Shown here: piece by piece, positions 9,723-21,895 of the stretch
How the letters are laid out: each line of letters begins with the position of its first letter
Position numbering within the stretch: position 1 is the first letter of the stretch
From: Cupriavidus oxalaticus
GTDB lineage: Bacteria > Pseudomonadota > Gammaproteobacteria > Burkholderiales > Burkholderiaceae
Length of the DNA: 64,000 bases
Assembly (NCBI RefSeq): GCF_004768545.1
Contig: NZ_CP038636.1
Coordinates: forward strand, 992,001 to 1,056,000
Direction of reading: 5' to 3'
Made by a program: the position numbers and the translations under genes
Notes under the pieces: model-generated
The model's input: only the letters and a program-made list of their open reading frames with translations
The model's database searches: none
Told to the model about the DNA's origin: nothing

Positions 9723-10180
9723 TTGACACCCGCACAGCTTCCCGACACGGGCCGCCGCGCTGATCTTTCGGGACCGCCGTTTGGCTGCATCCTGGCCTTC
9801 GTCACAGGCTATGTAGACGTGGTCGGGTTCATTTCGCTATTCGGCCTGTTTACGGCACACGTGACAGGAAACTTCGTGCTGATCGGCGTCGACATCGCCG
9901 GTAATTCGACGGGCCTGCTCGTCAAACTCCTTGCGCTGCCGACCTTTGCCCCTGGCGGTAGCGGCCGCCAGACTGACCGAATCGCGCATCGTGCGGGACA
10001 AACAATCGGCACCCTCGCTGTTGCTATTCGCCGAAGCCGCAGCGCTGGTTCTTTTCATCATTGCCGGACTCCACGCCTCTCCCATATCCGATCCGGGTAC
10101 GCCGGCGGCGGTCGGCGCCGGCATGCTCGCCGTAGTGGCCATGGGTATTCAGAACTCACGGTCCAGGACGTCTTTGTCAG
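9723..10180 (+). pseudogene. YoaK/DUF1275 membrane protein, frameshifted and truncated
   Basis: A TTG at 9723 with TGGAG upstream opens a typical YoaK start: FGCILAFVTGYVDVVGFISLFGLFTAHVTGNFVLIG matches the conserved GYVDAVGF...HVTGN core, whose central part is seen here. Near 9955 the frame shifts: the continuation LAVAAARLTESRI...AALVLFIIAGLHASP...VAMGIQNSRSR lies one frame over. After MGIQNSRSR, where the family continues to a second NVTQ-type motif, similarity stops. The family is about 220-240 residues, so the last third is lost as well. Non-functional by appearance. Confidence 0.72.
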
Positions 10181-10237
10181 ACCTTGGCTCCTTCAGCAGA
10201 GCATTGCCGGCGCTCAACGCCTATACGAGGAAGCGGT

Positions 10238-10630
10238 GTGATAGCTCGCCCCACGATTGCAATAGTTGACGACGATGTCGCCGTCCGAAATGCCATGGGG
10301 CGGCTGCTGCGTTCCCTAGATTTTGGCGTGCAATTGTTCGGTGGCGGCCAAGAGCTACTGCGGTGCGCTTCGCTGCGTTGCCTGTCCTGCGTGATCACCG
10401 ACGCGAAAATGCCCGGCATGGACGGCTTCGCTCTGATAGAGGAACTGCGGGCACGCAATCTCGATATGCCCGTCATCTTCATGACTGCGTTTGCGCATGA
10501 GGGATTCGCTCAGCGTGCCACCGCAATGGGTGCGACGTGTGTTCTTTACAAGCCATTTCAAGACACGGACATGATCCAATGCCTTGAGAAGGCATTACGT
10601 CCCCGCAAAACGGGTTCTCCTTCTCCATGA
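10238..10630 (+). CDS. Single-domain response regulator (FixJ-type receiver)
   Basis: A 130-residue stand-alone receiver domain. It has the acidic pocket VDDD, the phospho-Asp in VITDAKMPGMDG, the switch Thr in FMTAF and the Lys in YKPF. There is no output domain, so it would act as a phosphate relay or sink, or by protein contact. GTG 10238 is chosen because GAGGAAG lies just upstream and the receiver begins immediately (IARPTIAIVDDD). It directly follows the remains of the DUF1275 gene. The likely kinase partner is the GAF histidine kinase at the window start or a distant one; not provable here. Confidence 0.85.
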   Translation: MIARPTIAIVDDDVAVRNAMGRLLRSLDFGVQLFGGGQELLRCASLRCLSCVITDAKMPGMDGFALIEELRARNLDMPVIFMTAFAHEGFAQRATAMGATCVLYKPFQDTDMIQCLEKALRPRKTGSPSP

Positions 10631-10693
10631 GTATGTCGTGGGGGGTCGATGAGACCGCCTTACATCACCTTCGCCCTCTGCATAAGGTCTCCC

Positions 10694-11416
10694 CTACGCC
10701 ATGGTCGCGCTTCTAAGGTCTTGAGACCGCAGCCGGACGGCGGGCTGCCCGTCAGTCTCAGAGGGAAGGAACACGAGCCCGAGAGTTTGCGCAAGTAGCA
10801 CCAGATCGGCGAAACTCCGAGCCCTCATCTTTCGCATTGCCTGGCATCGATGAACTTTGACCGTCACCACGCTGATGCACATGGCGACGGCAATTTCCTT
10901 GTTTGTCAAGCCTGATGCGGCATGCGCCATCACCTCACACTCACGTGGCGTCAGGGAACGGTAGCGGTCGCGCACTGCAGCCAATCGACGCACGCGCTCG
11001 AGTCGCAAGCTTTCCTTTTGAATTGCCGCCGTGACGGCATCGAGGAGTTCCTGTTCACGGAGCGGCTTGGAAAGAAAGTGCTCTGCTCCCGCCTTCATCG
11101 CGGCAACCGTCATCGGAATATCCCCGTGGCCGGTCATGAAGATGATAGGAACATGAATACCAAGCTCTGCCATCCGGGCTTGCACATCCAGGCCACTTTG
11201 CCCCTTCAGCCGCACATCGAGAACCAGGCAGCAAGGAGCATCCGGGAATCCGAATGCAAAGAGCTCGGCGGCGGAGCCGAGCAGCACGACTTCAATCCCG
11301 ACTGAACGGAATAGACTACCGAGCGCGTTCCGCACCTGCGAGTCATCATCAACAATAAGGACCACCGCCTCGTCCTGCGGCGCTGATTCAGCGCGCGTCG
11401 GTTGTACAGCAATCAC
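10694..11416 (-). CDS. FixJ/NarL-type response regulator with LuxR HTH
   Basis: Receiver domain in the N-terminal half (LIVDDDS, phospho-Asp in LVLDVRLKGQSG, FMTGHGD, LSKPL), then a LuxR-type helix-turn-helix (LTPRECEVMAHAASGLTNKEIAVAMCISVVTVKVH), so a DNA-binding transcription factor. The frame opens at 11443, but GTG 11416 is preceded by GGAGG at seven bases and gives the usual FixJ-type N-terminus, so I take that start. Such regulators are usual partners of large GAF/PAS kinases like the one at the window start. It is transcribed away from the receiver gene at 10238 and toward the porin cluster. Confidence 0.9.
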   Translation of the reverse strand: MIAVQPTRAESAPQDEAVVLIVDDDSQVRNALGSLFRSVGIEVVLLGSAAELFAFGFPDAPCCLVLDVRLKGQSGLDVQARMAELGIHVPIIFMTGHGDIPMTVAAMKAGAEHFLSKPLREQELLDAVTAAIQKESLRLERVRRLAAVRDRYRSLTPRECEVMAHAASGLTNKEIAVAMCISVVTVKVHRCQAMRKMRARSFADLVLLAQTLGLVFLPSETDGQPAVRLRSQDLRSATMA

Positions 11417-11608
11417 GGTAGGGCCTCCACTTGGCATCAACATCAGAAGCGCGAATCGCCCGCAGGCTCCATGCGGGGAGATACGACGCAGCCGACAGCA
11501 ATGTAGTGCTACACCAGCCCTTTGGCTTGAACGCGTGTGCTCTCTATTGTCTTATTGTGCTCAGCCCAGGCGAGATAGCGGCTGGCAAGCGCTGGCAACT
11601 GGACGGAC

Positions 11609-12529
11609 CTAGTCCTGCCGACCACTCCGCCAGTCACCCGGCGACAGACCAAGTTTCCTGGAGAAGCTACGTGTTAGATGGCTCTGGTCCGCAAATCCGC
11701 ACGATGCAGCAATCCCGGCTATCGACAGGTCCGTGGCGCGCAGCAGTGCCGCAGCCCGCTCGAGGCGACGCTCCAGCAACCATTCGTGTGGTGTTTTTCC
11801 AGTACTTTGCCGAAATGCCCGGGAGAAATGACTTCGGGACAATTGACACGCATCAGCGACCTCCGCAATGGACACATTTCCGTCGTCCAGTCGCGCTGCG
11901 AGGAACTCTTGCGCCCGCGCGAGTATGCGCGGCGAAAGTCGGCCAGTGGAGCGAAGGCGGCCAGGGTTGACACCTCCATAGTGCTCGACCAGGTAGGTGC
12001 CAATCGCGTGCCCGAGTTGATCGATAAACAACCTGCTGGCACCGTGCGGCCGCGCGAGCGCAGGTAAGAGCGCCTGGGCGAGATGGGCCAGCACGTCGTC
12101 CTCCCGCGCCGCGGCATGTCGAAGTTCAATGCCTGCAGGACAGCCGAGTTCAAGCGCCGTACGCTCCATGAAGGGGCGCGGCAGTTCGATGAGAATGAAA
12201 TCGAACGTCCCGTACATATCCGCCTTGTAGTCATCCTGGAAGTTCCGCAGATAGATGGAACCTGCCTCGAATGCATGCATGTTCGCCTGATTCGGATGAA
12301 AAATGCGTCGACGATGGCCTTCCATCAGTGAGACACCAACCAGGAACCCTCGTGCTGACGCTGGGGTCACTACCTGACTCACCCGTTCAATCACGGAACT
12401 TTTGCGGTAGAAATGAAGATCGCCGGCGGCAAGCGCTTGATCGTATCGCAATGCCTCCGACAAGCACCCCAATGAGTCGCGCTGAATGGCCGGCCCGGAA
12501 GATTCGTGAGTAGATGTGGAGAGTCGCAT
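11609..12529 (-). CDS. AraC/XylS-family transcriptional regulator
   Basis: The C-terminal ~100 residues form the double helix-turn-helix of the AraC family: VSIAEVADACQLSRSHFSRAFRQSTGKTPHEWL, then LSIAGIAASCGFADQSHLTRSFSRKLGLSPGDWR. The N-terminal ~190 residues are an AraC_N-like sensing part with no clear ligand. The frame begins with TTG at 12562; ATG 12529 is the more usual start. As the nearest specific regulator it could control the hydrolase-porin cluster, but that is only position-based inference. Confidence 0.88.
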   Translation of the reverse strand: MRLSTSTHESSGPAIQRDSLGCLSEALRYDQALAAGDLHFYRKSSVIERVSQVVTPASARGFLVGVSLMEGHRRRIFHPNQANMHAFEAGSIYLRNFQDDYKADMYGTFDFILIELPRPFMERTALELGCPAGIELRHAAAREDDVLAHLAQALLPALARPHGASRLFIDQLGHAIGTYLVEHYGGVNPGRLRSTGRLSPRILARAQEFLAARLDDGNVSIAEVADACQLSRSHFSRAFRQSTGKTPHEWLLERRLERAAALLRATDLSIAGIAASCGFADQSHLTRSFSRKLGLSPGDWRSGRQD

Positions 12530-13547
12530 GGCCTGGTAGTTATGATCGTCGCGCCAAGCCAAACACGACTGGGCGACCTTGAATTACTAAAAATACCATT
12601 GACGCTGGCAGCTCGAAAAGCGCCCGCCTTCGTGCAATCAAACGACTGCTTAGTGAACATCCTATCACCGCCAAACCATATAGCAGGACGCTGCTGCTTC
12701 AATGGCTCTCGACGTAGCGCACCGCCCCATGGCCAGTTTCAATTCCTTGGCGAATACGCTGGCCTTCCCGCCGCCTTCGCGGAGCACCCTGCATACGCGT
12801 CTACGTCGGGCTTCCCCTATTTGTCGCGCTATATCGGTCGCTCGGTCATCTTCAACCAAGATCTGGAACACGCCCTGGGTGAAGCGAAGCGAAAGTGTCA
12901 CAGGGCCTCGGGACTGCCAGTGCGCCGAGGCGCTGGAGTAGTCATGCAAGCAGCAGTCACCGGCGAATACTGAAGGACGTCAATCCGCCTGGTGGCGAGG
13001 TGATCCGCGGGGCTTCGGCCGCGCGGTTAGATCATCTTGCAGCAGCGCGTTAGCTTGCCGAGGCTCGCTACTGCAGGCTGGTCTGACGAACATTGAGAGA
13101 TTCTTGCAGGATTGGATGTACGAACCCCATGGGCAGCCCGCCGCAGCATGCCCGAGGCGCCCGCATAACGTGCAATAGTGGTCCATGGCAAATACCTATC
13201 CTTGATAGCTGGATGTTGGTACGTCCAGTATCGAAGGAGCACCCGACTGCCGCCTATCAGAAGGCGCTGATTGTAGTGTCAGCGCGGTGGCGCGCCATTT
13301 GTCCGGCGCACCCTTGCTCGCGTAGGTACACAACGACAGGCAATGTCAGGGCTGGCTGACAGTACTCGGCATGTCGGTGTCGCGAACAGCGCGCCGTTGT
13401 GCCGTCGCAACCGTCGCAGGCGAACCATTGTTGCGCAATGGCAAGGCCTTGGAGTGACGTTCGCAACAGAAACTGACTGCGGGTGCGACAGCCTTCGCCC
13501 ACCAGCGCCGATACCCAAAAAGTGGAGCCAGCAAGGTGCCGGCGTGA
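12530..13547. other. About 1 kb without a supported gene
   Basis: Several frames of 60-155 codons are open here on both strands, which is common in GC-rich DNA. The best is an antisense frame at 12665-12949 (94 codons, middle part moderately Arg/Lys-rich and helical-looking), but it has no recognisable family and no good ribosome site. The region borders the deletion that removed most of glgA, so it probably holds unrecognisable remnants. Confidence 0.4.
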
Positions 13548-14003
13548 TTAGCTTCCGTGTACGGCCTGTCCCAGTGCCGCCCGCGCGGCTGCGTGACAGA
13601 GCACGCCAAAGCGCTGCGCGTTGTCGCCCCACTCGCAGCCGCTCGAGTCCTGATAAGGCGTCCCCGTCCGGTCATAGAGCGCCGGGCAGTCGATCAGCCA
13701 TACCGGCAAGCCGGAATCCGGCATCGAACCTGCGATCAGGCGGACTGTGGCCCCAGGCAGCAATTCCCCAAGATCGGCTGCCTGCCGCGGTGCGTCGAGA
13801 CAAGCCAAGGCTTCAGGATAAGCGGGCATTATCAGGCGCACGTCGATCCCAAGCCGGGCTACTGCCGCCGGGAGCGCGCCGCAGACGTCTGCCAGGCCGC
13901 CTGTCTTGGCGAGAGGAACAATCTCCGACGCCACCAGTAACAAGTGCAGGGTGCTTTCGCCGCCGCCGCATGGCGCGGGCACAGCATCGACCATTTCGTC
14001 CAT
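13548..14003 (-). pseudogene. glgA: Glycogen synthase, N-terminal fragment only
   Basis: The first 151 residues match the N-terminus of bacterial glycogen synthase: LLLVASEIVPLAKTGGLADVCGALPAAVARLG holds the ADP-glucose-binding KTGGLADV motif, followed by VRLIMPAYPEA and RFGVLCHAAARAAL. A complete enzyme has about 480-500 residues with a second Rossmann domain and a C-terminal EXE-type motif; here the frame stops at 13548 and no frame beyond resumes the similarity. The fragment cannot be active. It lies near an intact glucosidase/amylase-type pair, suggesting that glycogen metabolism once sat here. An FNR-like box is 58 bases upstream. Confidence 0.85.
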
Positions 14004-14461
14004 ACCGGCTCCCCCCTACTTTGCTTGTTCTCTATTCTTTGCGCCGTGACTGCCGAGGAATTGATCGGCGTCAAACCGGAAGGTATTGTTTCCGGTCCGC
14101 AGGATGCGCGACTGGTCGAGCGTTCGACGTATGCGCTGCCCTCCTCCTCGACCGGGCAGCGCCGGCCCCTAACCATAAATATAGTTAGCCCTGATCGGCG
14201 CATACCTGGTTGGCCTGCGCCATCCATGCGGCAAAGCGAGTCTGGCATATCGTCAGGCAGGCACTCCGCACCGTTTCGAGTCGCCTTGTCGACGCCGCCA
14301 ACCGACCGGAAGTTCAATTGAGCGACATTGTGCGGTGCACATGGGCCGTGCGACGTTGGCATCGGCACGCACCTCGCGCCACGAGCGCGAAAAGAGGCCC
14401 TTGCGATTCGTCACGGAATAGCTCGGAATATTGTTTGATGTGGAACAAGAGGGCAGGGTCC
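14004..14461. other. Intergenic region between glgA and LDH fragments
   Basis: About 460 bases with no supported gene. It contains one FNR-like box (14061-14074), listed separately. The frame that enters the LDH fragment from upstream has no similarity to the missing part of that enzyme. Confidence 0.5.
14061..14074 (-). promoter_or_regulatory. FNR/Anr-like box upstream of the glgA remnant
   Basis: TTGAT-CGGC-GTCAA matches the FNR consensus TTGAT-N4-ATCAA at nine of ten positions. It is 58 bases before the glgA fragment start on the reverse strand. I do not see a convincing -10 hexamer at class II distance, so it may be a relic promoter. Confidence 0.45.
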
Positions 14462-14848
14462 ATGCGGGCTTCAATAGATTCAAGCTCGCTCGGAGAGAGG
14501 CTCGAAGAGCTGGGGCCCGCGAGCCGTGACCTGATCCAGCGCTCCGTGCACGAGGCCGCCAAGCTCATCAAGGAAGGCAAGGGTGCTACCCACTATGGGA
14601 TCGCCAGCGCGATCGGACGAATTTGCCAGGCTGTTGTGCATGACACCTGTCTCATCCTCACGGTCGGTGTCGTGCACGCAGAAGTTGAAGGCGTGCCAGA
14701 GGTATGTCTGTCGCTGCCGATGGTGGTCAATGGCAGCGGCGCGCGGTTACTGGCCTATCCGGAACTCAACCCCACCGAGCGCGAGGGCCTGCGGCGGAGC
14801 GCGCGCATTGTCAAGGAAGCAACGGACAGCGTACTCCTCGACCAGTAG
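14462..14848 (+). pseudogene. L-lactate dehydrogenase, C-terminal fragment
   Basis: The last 85 residues match the C-terminal domain of L-lactate/malate dehydrogenases: GKGATHYGIASAIGRICQAVV, then TVGVVHAEVEGVPEVCLSLPMVV and a helical end ELNPTEREGLRRSARIVKEATDSVL. The NAD-binding domain, catalytic His and substrate Arg residues are absent, and a full enzyme is about 310-330 residues. ATG 14462 is simply the first in-frame methionine near the homology. This is a gene remnant. With the truncated glgA next door it suggests an old fermentation/storage cluster lost by deletion. Confidence 0.75.
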
Positions 14849-14904
14849 GGACATGGCGCACGCTCCGGACAACCAGTACAACGCCGCGGCACAGGAGGCT
14901 CATC

Positions 14905-15702
14905 ATGGCTATCTCACGCCCAAAGGGTTCGCCGCAAGCAAGCTCACCTGCGGCGAATCCGGCTACACCGACAGGGCATCTCAGACATCTCTGGAAATTT
15001 CTCGTTCCGGTGGCCATCGGCATCGTCCTCTGGTTCTTGCCGGCGCCGGCAGGCCTCGAGACCAAGGCATGGCACATGTTCGCGGTGTTTGTCGCCACCA
15101 TCGCCGGCATCATGACTGCACCTCTACCGATGTCGGCGGTAGCCATTATCGGCGCCACGGCGGGCGTGCTGGTTGGCGTCGTGTCCTTCGCCGACGTCAC
15201 CAAATCCACGGGCACGGACCTCGTCTGGCTGGTGATGCTCGCCTTCTTCATCTCCCGAGGCGTGATCAAGACCGGCCTGGGGCGCCGCATCGCACTCCTG
15301 TTCATGCGGCTGTTGGGTAAGCGAACGATCGGACTGGGATATGGACTGGCTCTGACCGAACTCCTTATCTCGCACGCTATGCCGAGCATCACTGCCCGCG
15401 CCGGCGGAGTAATGCTGCCGATTACCCGAGCGATGGCGGAAGTCCTCGGCAGCCATGCCGATGACCCCCAATCGCAAGGCAAGGTGGGAAGTTCCTTCCA
15501 CGCAGCCGTCTCCCTCGGTGTCCTGAGCAACGTCAATGGTTGCCTGACCCAATACGGCATCGGCTCCGGTCCGGTCATGTTCGGCGCTGGCTACGTCACC
15601 CAGGGGCAATGGTGGAGGGCTGGCTTCCTGATGAGCCTGATCTATATGGTTGTATGGCTGGTCGTCGGCCCGCTTTGGTGGAAGTTGCTTGGCCAGGTTT
15701 AA
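14905..15702 (+). pseudogene. DASS (SLC13) anion:Na+ symporter with internal deletion
   Basis: From ATG 14905 (CAGGAGG upstream) the N-terminal half is a normal divalent-anion/Na+ symporter: LWFLPAPAGLETKAWHMFAVFVATIAGIMTAPLPMSAVAII, then FFISRGVIKTGLGRRIALLFMRLLGKRTIGLGYGL and SITARAGGVMLP. At about residue 195 it jumps from GSSFHAAVS directly to the C-terminal end (LSNVNGCLTQYGIGSGPVMFGAGYV...GPLWWKLLG). The family is about 470-490 residues; here it is 265, so roughly 200 residues with several helices are missing, in frame. Transport is very unlikely, though the reading frame is intact. Confidence 0.8.
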
Positions 15703-15838
15703 GAAGTGCAAGAAGTGCTCCGGCAAGGGAAAGCACGCCGGGGCTCATGATGGTCCAGCTCATTGCTGGCAGCAGCATTGCGGACGCCCGGCTGATATGC
15801 AACCCCTGTTGCGTGCTGATTTATTTTGGAGAAATGTC

Positions 15839-16261
15839 ATGGCCATGACCACGATGTCGATTGCGTCCACGATCGTTTCAAGAACGTACTCTGTCGGTCG
15901 CGCCCTTCTTGGCTCTCTCTTCCTGTTTTCCGGACTCCTCAAGATCGACAGCTTTGCGGCCTATTCTGCGTGGATTGCCAGTGCCGCACTACCGAACCCC
16001 GATTTGCTGCTCGTGCTAACCATCGTGATTGAAATTGGTGGTGGACTGACCTTGATTTCAGGCTGGAACGCTCGGTGGGGAGCGCTTCTTCTTGCACTCT
16101 TCCTGATACCCACCACGATCATCTTCCACGGCTTCTGGCGCGCCGACCCCGCAGACTTCCTGAATCAGCTTAATCATATCCTGAAGAATGTCTCAATCCT
16201 GGGCGGGATGCTGGTGGTATTCGCCATTGAATCATCACGTAGCCAGGCAAGAGTCCCGTAG
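15839..16261 (+). CDS. DoxX-family membrane protein
   Basis: A 140-residue protein with four predicted membrane segments. Motifs typical of DoxX include GRALLGSLFLFSGLLKI near the start, IEIGGGLTLISGW in the middle and PTTIIFHGFW in the third loop. ATG 15839 has GGAG eight bases upstream. DoxX-like proteins are associated with redox or quinone chemistry but most have no proven role. Unlike the copy at 7383 this one is intact. It follows the damaged DASS gene by 136 bases and precedes the glycosidase pair. Confidence 0.88.
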   Translation: MAMTTMSIASTIVSRTYSVGRALLGSLFLFSGLLKIDSFAAYSAWIASAALPNPDLLLVLTIVIEIGGGLTLISGWNARWGALLLALFLIPTTIIFHGFWRADPADFLNQLNHILKNVSILGGMLVVFAIESSRSQARVP

Positions 16262-16394
16262 CAGATGCATGGCGATAGAAGCTTGCGACGGTCCGGACAC
16301 AGCAGGACGAACGGCGGCAGGCAATGAAACCCGGGGTACGAGGGCTGGGGGGCAGAGCATCGTGCCTGGCTTCGCCGGCTGGAAGGAGAGCGCC

Positions 16395-19196
<2,802 letters not shown>

Positions 19197-19208
19197 GGGA
19201 GGACTGCT

Positions 19209-20690
19209 GTGCTGACGCCTCGCTATCCAGCGCTTTACCAACTCAACACTCGGGTTCGGCTTACCGAAATGTCGCAGTCGCTTGGCCGTGCCGCCACGCT
19301 GGACGACATCACCGACACCGAACTGGACCGCCTGGCGGACATGGGCTGCGACTGGCTCTGGTTGCTGAGTGTTTGGCAGACCGGGCTTGCCGCGCAGCGC
19401 GTCTCGCGCGGCAACGTGGCGTGGCGGCACGAGTTCGAGCAAACGCTGCCCGACCTGTGCGAGGAGGATATCGCCGGTTCCGGCTTTGCGATCAAGAGCT
19501 ACACCGTGCACCACGGTCTCGGCGGTGACGAAGCGCTGGCCCGCCTGCGCGTGCGCGCGCGACAGCGCGGGCTGCGCCTGATGCTCGATTTCGTGCCGAA
19601 CCACATGGCCCCCGATCACGCGTGGATCGACGAGCAGCCGGACTATTTCGTCCATGGCAGCGAAGAGGACCTGGCGCGTTCACCCCGCAACTATTGCCGC
19701 ATGAACACGAAGAACGGACCGCTGCTCCTCGCCTACGGCAGAGACCCCTACTTCGATGGCTGGCCCGACACGCTGCAGCTTGACTACGGCAACCCGCAAC
19801 TGCAGCAAGCGATGATCGCCGAACTGACACGCATCGCCGGCCAGTGCGACGGCGTGCGCTGCGACATGGCCATGCTCGTCTTGCCCGAGGTGTTCGAGCG
19901 CACCTGGGGCATCCGAGCCGACTTGTTCTGGCCGAAGGCGATTGGGGCGGTGCGGCGCCAGCATCCCGGCTTCCTGTTCATGGCCGAGGTGTACTGGGAT
20001 ATGGAATGGACGCTTCAGCAGCAGGGCTTCGACTATACCTATGACAAGCGCTTGTACGACCGCCTGCGCGAACAGCGTGCCCGCCCGGTGCGCGAGCACT
20101 TCGGTGCGGACATGGCCTACCAGGACAAGCTGGCGCGCTTTCTGGAGAATCACGACGAGCCGCGCGCCGCATCAATCTTTGCACCCGAAGTCTATCCGGC
20201 GGCCGCCGTGCTGACATTCCTCTCGCCGGGCCTGCGCTTTTTCCATCAAGGACAGTTCGCGGGCCGGCGCACACGCATTTCGCCGCATCTGGTCCGCGCC
20301 CCGGAGGAGCCGGTCGACGGAGCGCTCGCGCAGTTCTATGCCCGCCTTCTTGCCGTGCTGCGCCAACCGGTGCTTCGGGAGGGCAATTGGTCCTTACTGG
20401 AATGCATTCCCACCTGGGCCGAAAACAAGTCCGCCGACAATTTCATTGCATTCCGCTGGGTCGGGACTTCTCACGAGTGGATGTTCGTCGTCGTAAACTA
20501 CTCGCCGCAGCAAAGCCAGTGCTTCATGCAAACGCCCTTCCCGGAACTGGGGGACCGGACCATACGACTTGAGGACCGGCTCAGCTCGGCTGTCTATGAC
20601 CGACAGGGCGCTGACCTGCGCGCCCGTGGTCTCTTTCTGGACCTGCCTCCCTGGGGCTATCATGTTTTTGCTATAAAAGGAATTGATTAA
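19209..20690 (+). CDS. GH13 alpha-amylase-family glycosidase
   Basis: A 493-residue GH13 barrel. The four conserved regions are visible: DFVPNH, GVRCDMAML with the nucleophile Asp, FMAEVYW with the acid Glu, and ENHDEPRA with the transition-state Asp. There is no signal peptide and no starch-binding module, so it acts on soluble sugars in the cytosol. The start is GTG 19209, with GGGAGGA at a good distance. The preceding GH63-like gene and this one are probably made together. Whether they break down trehalose, sucrose-type sugars, maltodextrin or a glucosyl solute cannot be told from sequence alone. Confidence 0.88.
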   Translation: MLTPRYPALYQLNTRVRLTEMSQSLGRAATLDDITDTELDRLADMGCDWLWLLSVWQTGLAAQRVSRGNVAWRHEFEQTLPDLCEEDIAGSGFAIKSYTVHHGLGGDEALARLRVRARQRGLRLMLDFVPNHMAPDHAWIDEQPDYFVHGSEEDLARSPRNYCRMNTKNGPLLLAYGRDPYFDGWPDTLQLDYGNPQLQQAMIAELTRIAGQCDGVRCDMAMLVLPEVFERTWGIRADLFWPKAIGAVRRQHPGFLFMAEVYWDMEWTLQQQGFDYTYDKRLYDRLREQRARPVREHFGADMAYQDKLARFLENHDEPRAASIFAPEVYPAAAVLTFLSPGLRFFHQGQFAGRRTRISPHLVRAPEEPVDGALAQFYARLLAVLRQPVLREGNWSLLECIPTWAENKSADNFIAFRWVGTSHEWMFVVVNYSPQQSQCFMQTPFPELGDRTIRLEDRLSSAVYDRQGADLRARGLFLDLPPWGYHVFAIKGID

Positions 20691-20754
20691 CAGGTTCAGG
20701 TTCACCAGGCGCTCCGAGAAGGCTAAGCCGGGTAGGCAGCGGCTAGTTCAGCAC

Positions 20755-20967
20755 CTAGCTGGCGCGTTCATTGAAGGAACGCCTCAGCCGCAGTCTGCCG
20801 TCAAGTCCATAGACAACCAGTTCGGCTCGCTCGAGCTCAGCGATACCTATCCCCGCTTCTATAGCTTCATTCAGCGAAACGCAGAACTCGTACACGTCGG
20901 GCCTATCCTCAGCGCGGACGCACCAGCCAAGATGGGCTGGCATCACACAAATATTCATCGATGACAT
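20755..20967 (-). CDS. Small protein, DUF2188-like
   Basis: A 70-residue protein with the layout of the DUF2188 family: a short beta start (NICVMPAHLGWCVRAEDRP), a central helix (SLNEAIEAGIGIAELERAE) and a final LVVYGLDGRLRLRRSF similar to the family's VHGxDGxIRxxxS ending. It starts at ATG 20967 with GAGGGGG five bases upstream, a strong ribosome site that supports a real gene on this strand rather than the overlapping forward frame. Function unknown. Family match is by eye. Confidence 0.68.
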   Translation of the reverse strand: MSSMNICVMPAHLGWCVRAEDRPDVYEFCVSLNEAIEAGIGIAELERAELVVYGLDGRLRLRRSFNERAS

Positions 20968-21012
20968 AGTTACCCCCTCAAAGACCGCTTATCGCGCGAG
21001 AAGGGAAAGACT

Positions 21013-21462
21013 TCATGGCGATCGCGGCTTTTGGTCCAATTCATCGTTGGTGAACCGAAACCGTTTCACACTCGGAAGCGCAACGGGTCCAGAAGGCAAG
21101 CTAATTTTCCATGCACGAAGTAAATTCTCAAAATTTATCTGAGCACGCGCTTGATGTAATGGAAGCGGCAACTTCACGGATAATTCGAGCGCTTTCTCTG
21201 TCAACTTGTAGCGAGTATGATTCCGGCGAACGATTTTCATGGTGGAGCTGCGGCAAATCAGGCCCTCCTTAAGCAGATGATTCTTGGCCCTGGTGAACTC
21301 ATCACCCGTCAACGCATTCATGGCTACTACCTGCGATCGGCTCAGTGCTTCTTCACCCCGCAAGGTAGCGAGCAGGATATTGCAGCATTCAATTGTCGCT
21401 CGCTTCGGTTTCATAGGTCTGAGAAGTTCAATCTGCGTCCTACACTTCCATAGCGTAGTCAT
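21013..21462 (-). CDS. Hypothetical protein with winged-helix-like part
   Basis: The frame is open from 21603, but the first ~47 residues are Arg-rich and unlike a protein start, so I place the start at ATG 21462 (ATG 21414 is the other choice); neither has a strong ribosome site. The central part (LATLRGEEALSRSQVVAMNALTGDEFTRAKNHLLKEGLICRS...RRNHTRYKLTEKALEL) has the alternating pattern of a winged-helix fold with a basic wing, so DNA binding is possible. No named family recognised. Codon composition is less GC-rich than its neighbours, which may mark transfer. Confidence 0.55.
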   Translation of the reverse strand: MTTLWKCRTQIELLRPMKPKRATIECCNILLATLRGEEALSRSQVVAMNALTGDEFTRAKNHLLKEGLICRSSTMKIVRRNHTRYKLTEKALELSVKLPLPLHQARAQINFENLLRAWKISLPSGPVALPSVKRFRFTNDELDQKPRSP

Positions 21463-21895
21463 CGGACATGAAGTCGATTTGCTGTAGGTCAAAGAACGCC
21501 GTACTGGCCGTGCTGTATCCGCGCCCGCGCGGCGGCGATGTCGGCCATTTACCCGTGGCAGGTTGCGGCGGACCATAACGCTGTGCCTTCGCGAAATCGG
21601 CAAGGAAAGGGAGCCAAACCCCGATTGAGAAACTAGCTAGCCGGGGGCAAGGCGTGAAGAAAGCCGCATCTCTGCGCCGCTAGCGGAATCGGTGATGAAA
21701 CACCTCATCAGCCGCTTGCCCAGAGGGCAACAGATGCGATGGTCGATTCAGCGGTGCGCACTCCCTGCTGCAAACACGAATGGATCTGCTTGGCGGTTAG
21801 GCTCGACCCCAACTTTACCTGCAATCCAATTCGCACCCACCTTTACCTGGCGCCACTACATAGAATGGTTGCAGGGTGACTGAAAGGGGTTCGAG
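21463..21895. other. Gap before the SAM synthetase gene, no gene seen
   Basis: About 430 bases. Short frames are open but none looks like a protein. The sequence is less GC-rich than most of the window. I saw no SAM-riboswitch-like structure. Confidence 0.45.

Noticed and set aside
12665..12949. Antisense 94-codon frame near the glgA fragment
   Set aside because: No family, weak ribosome site and several equally long frames overlap it.
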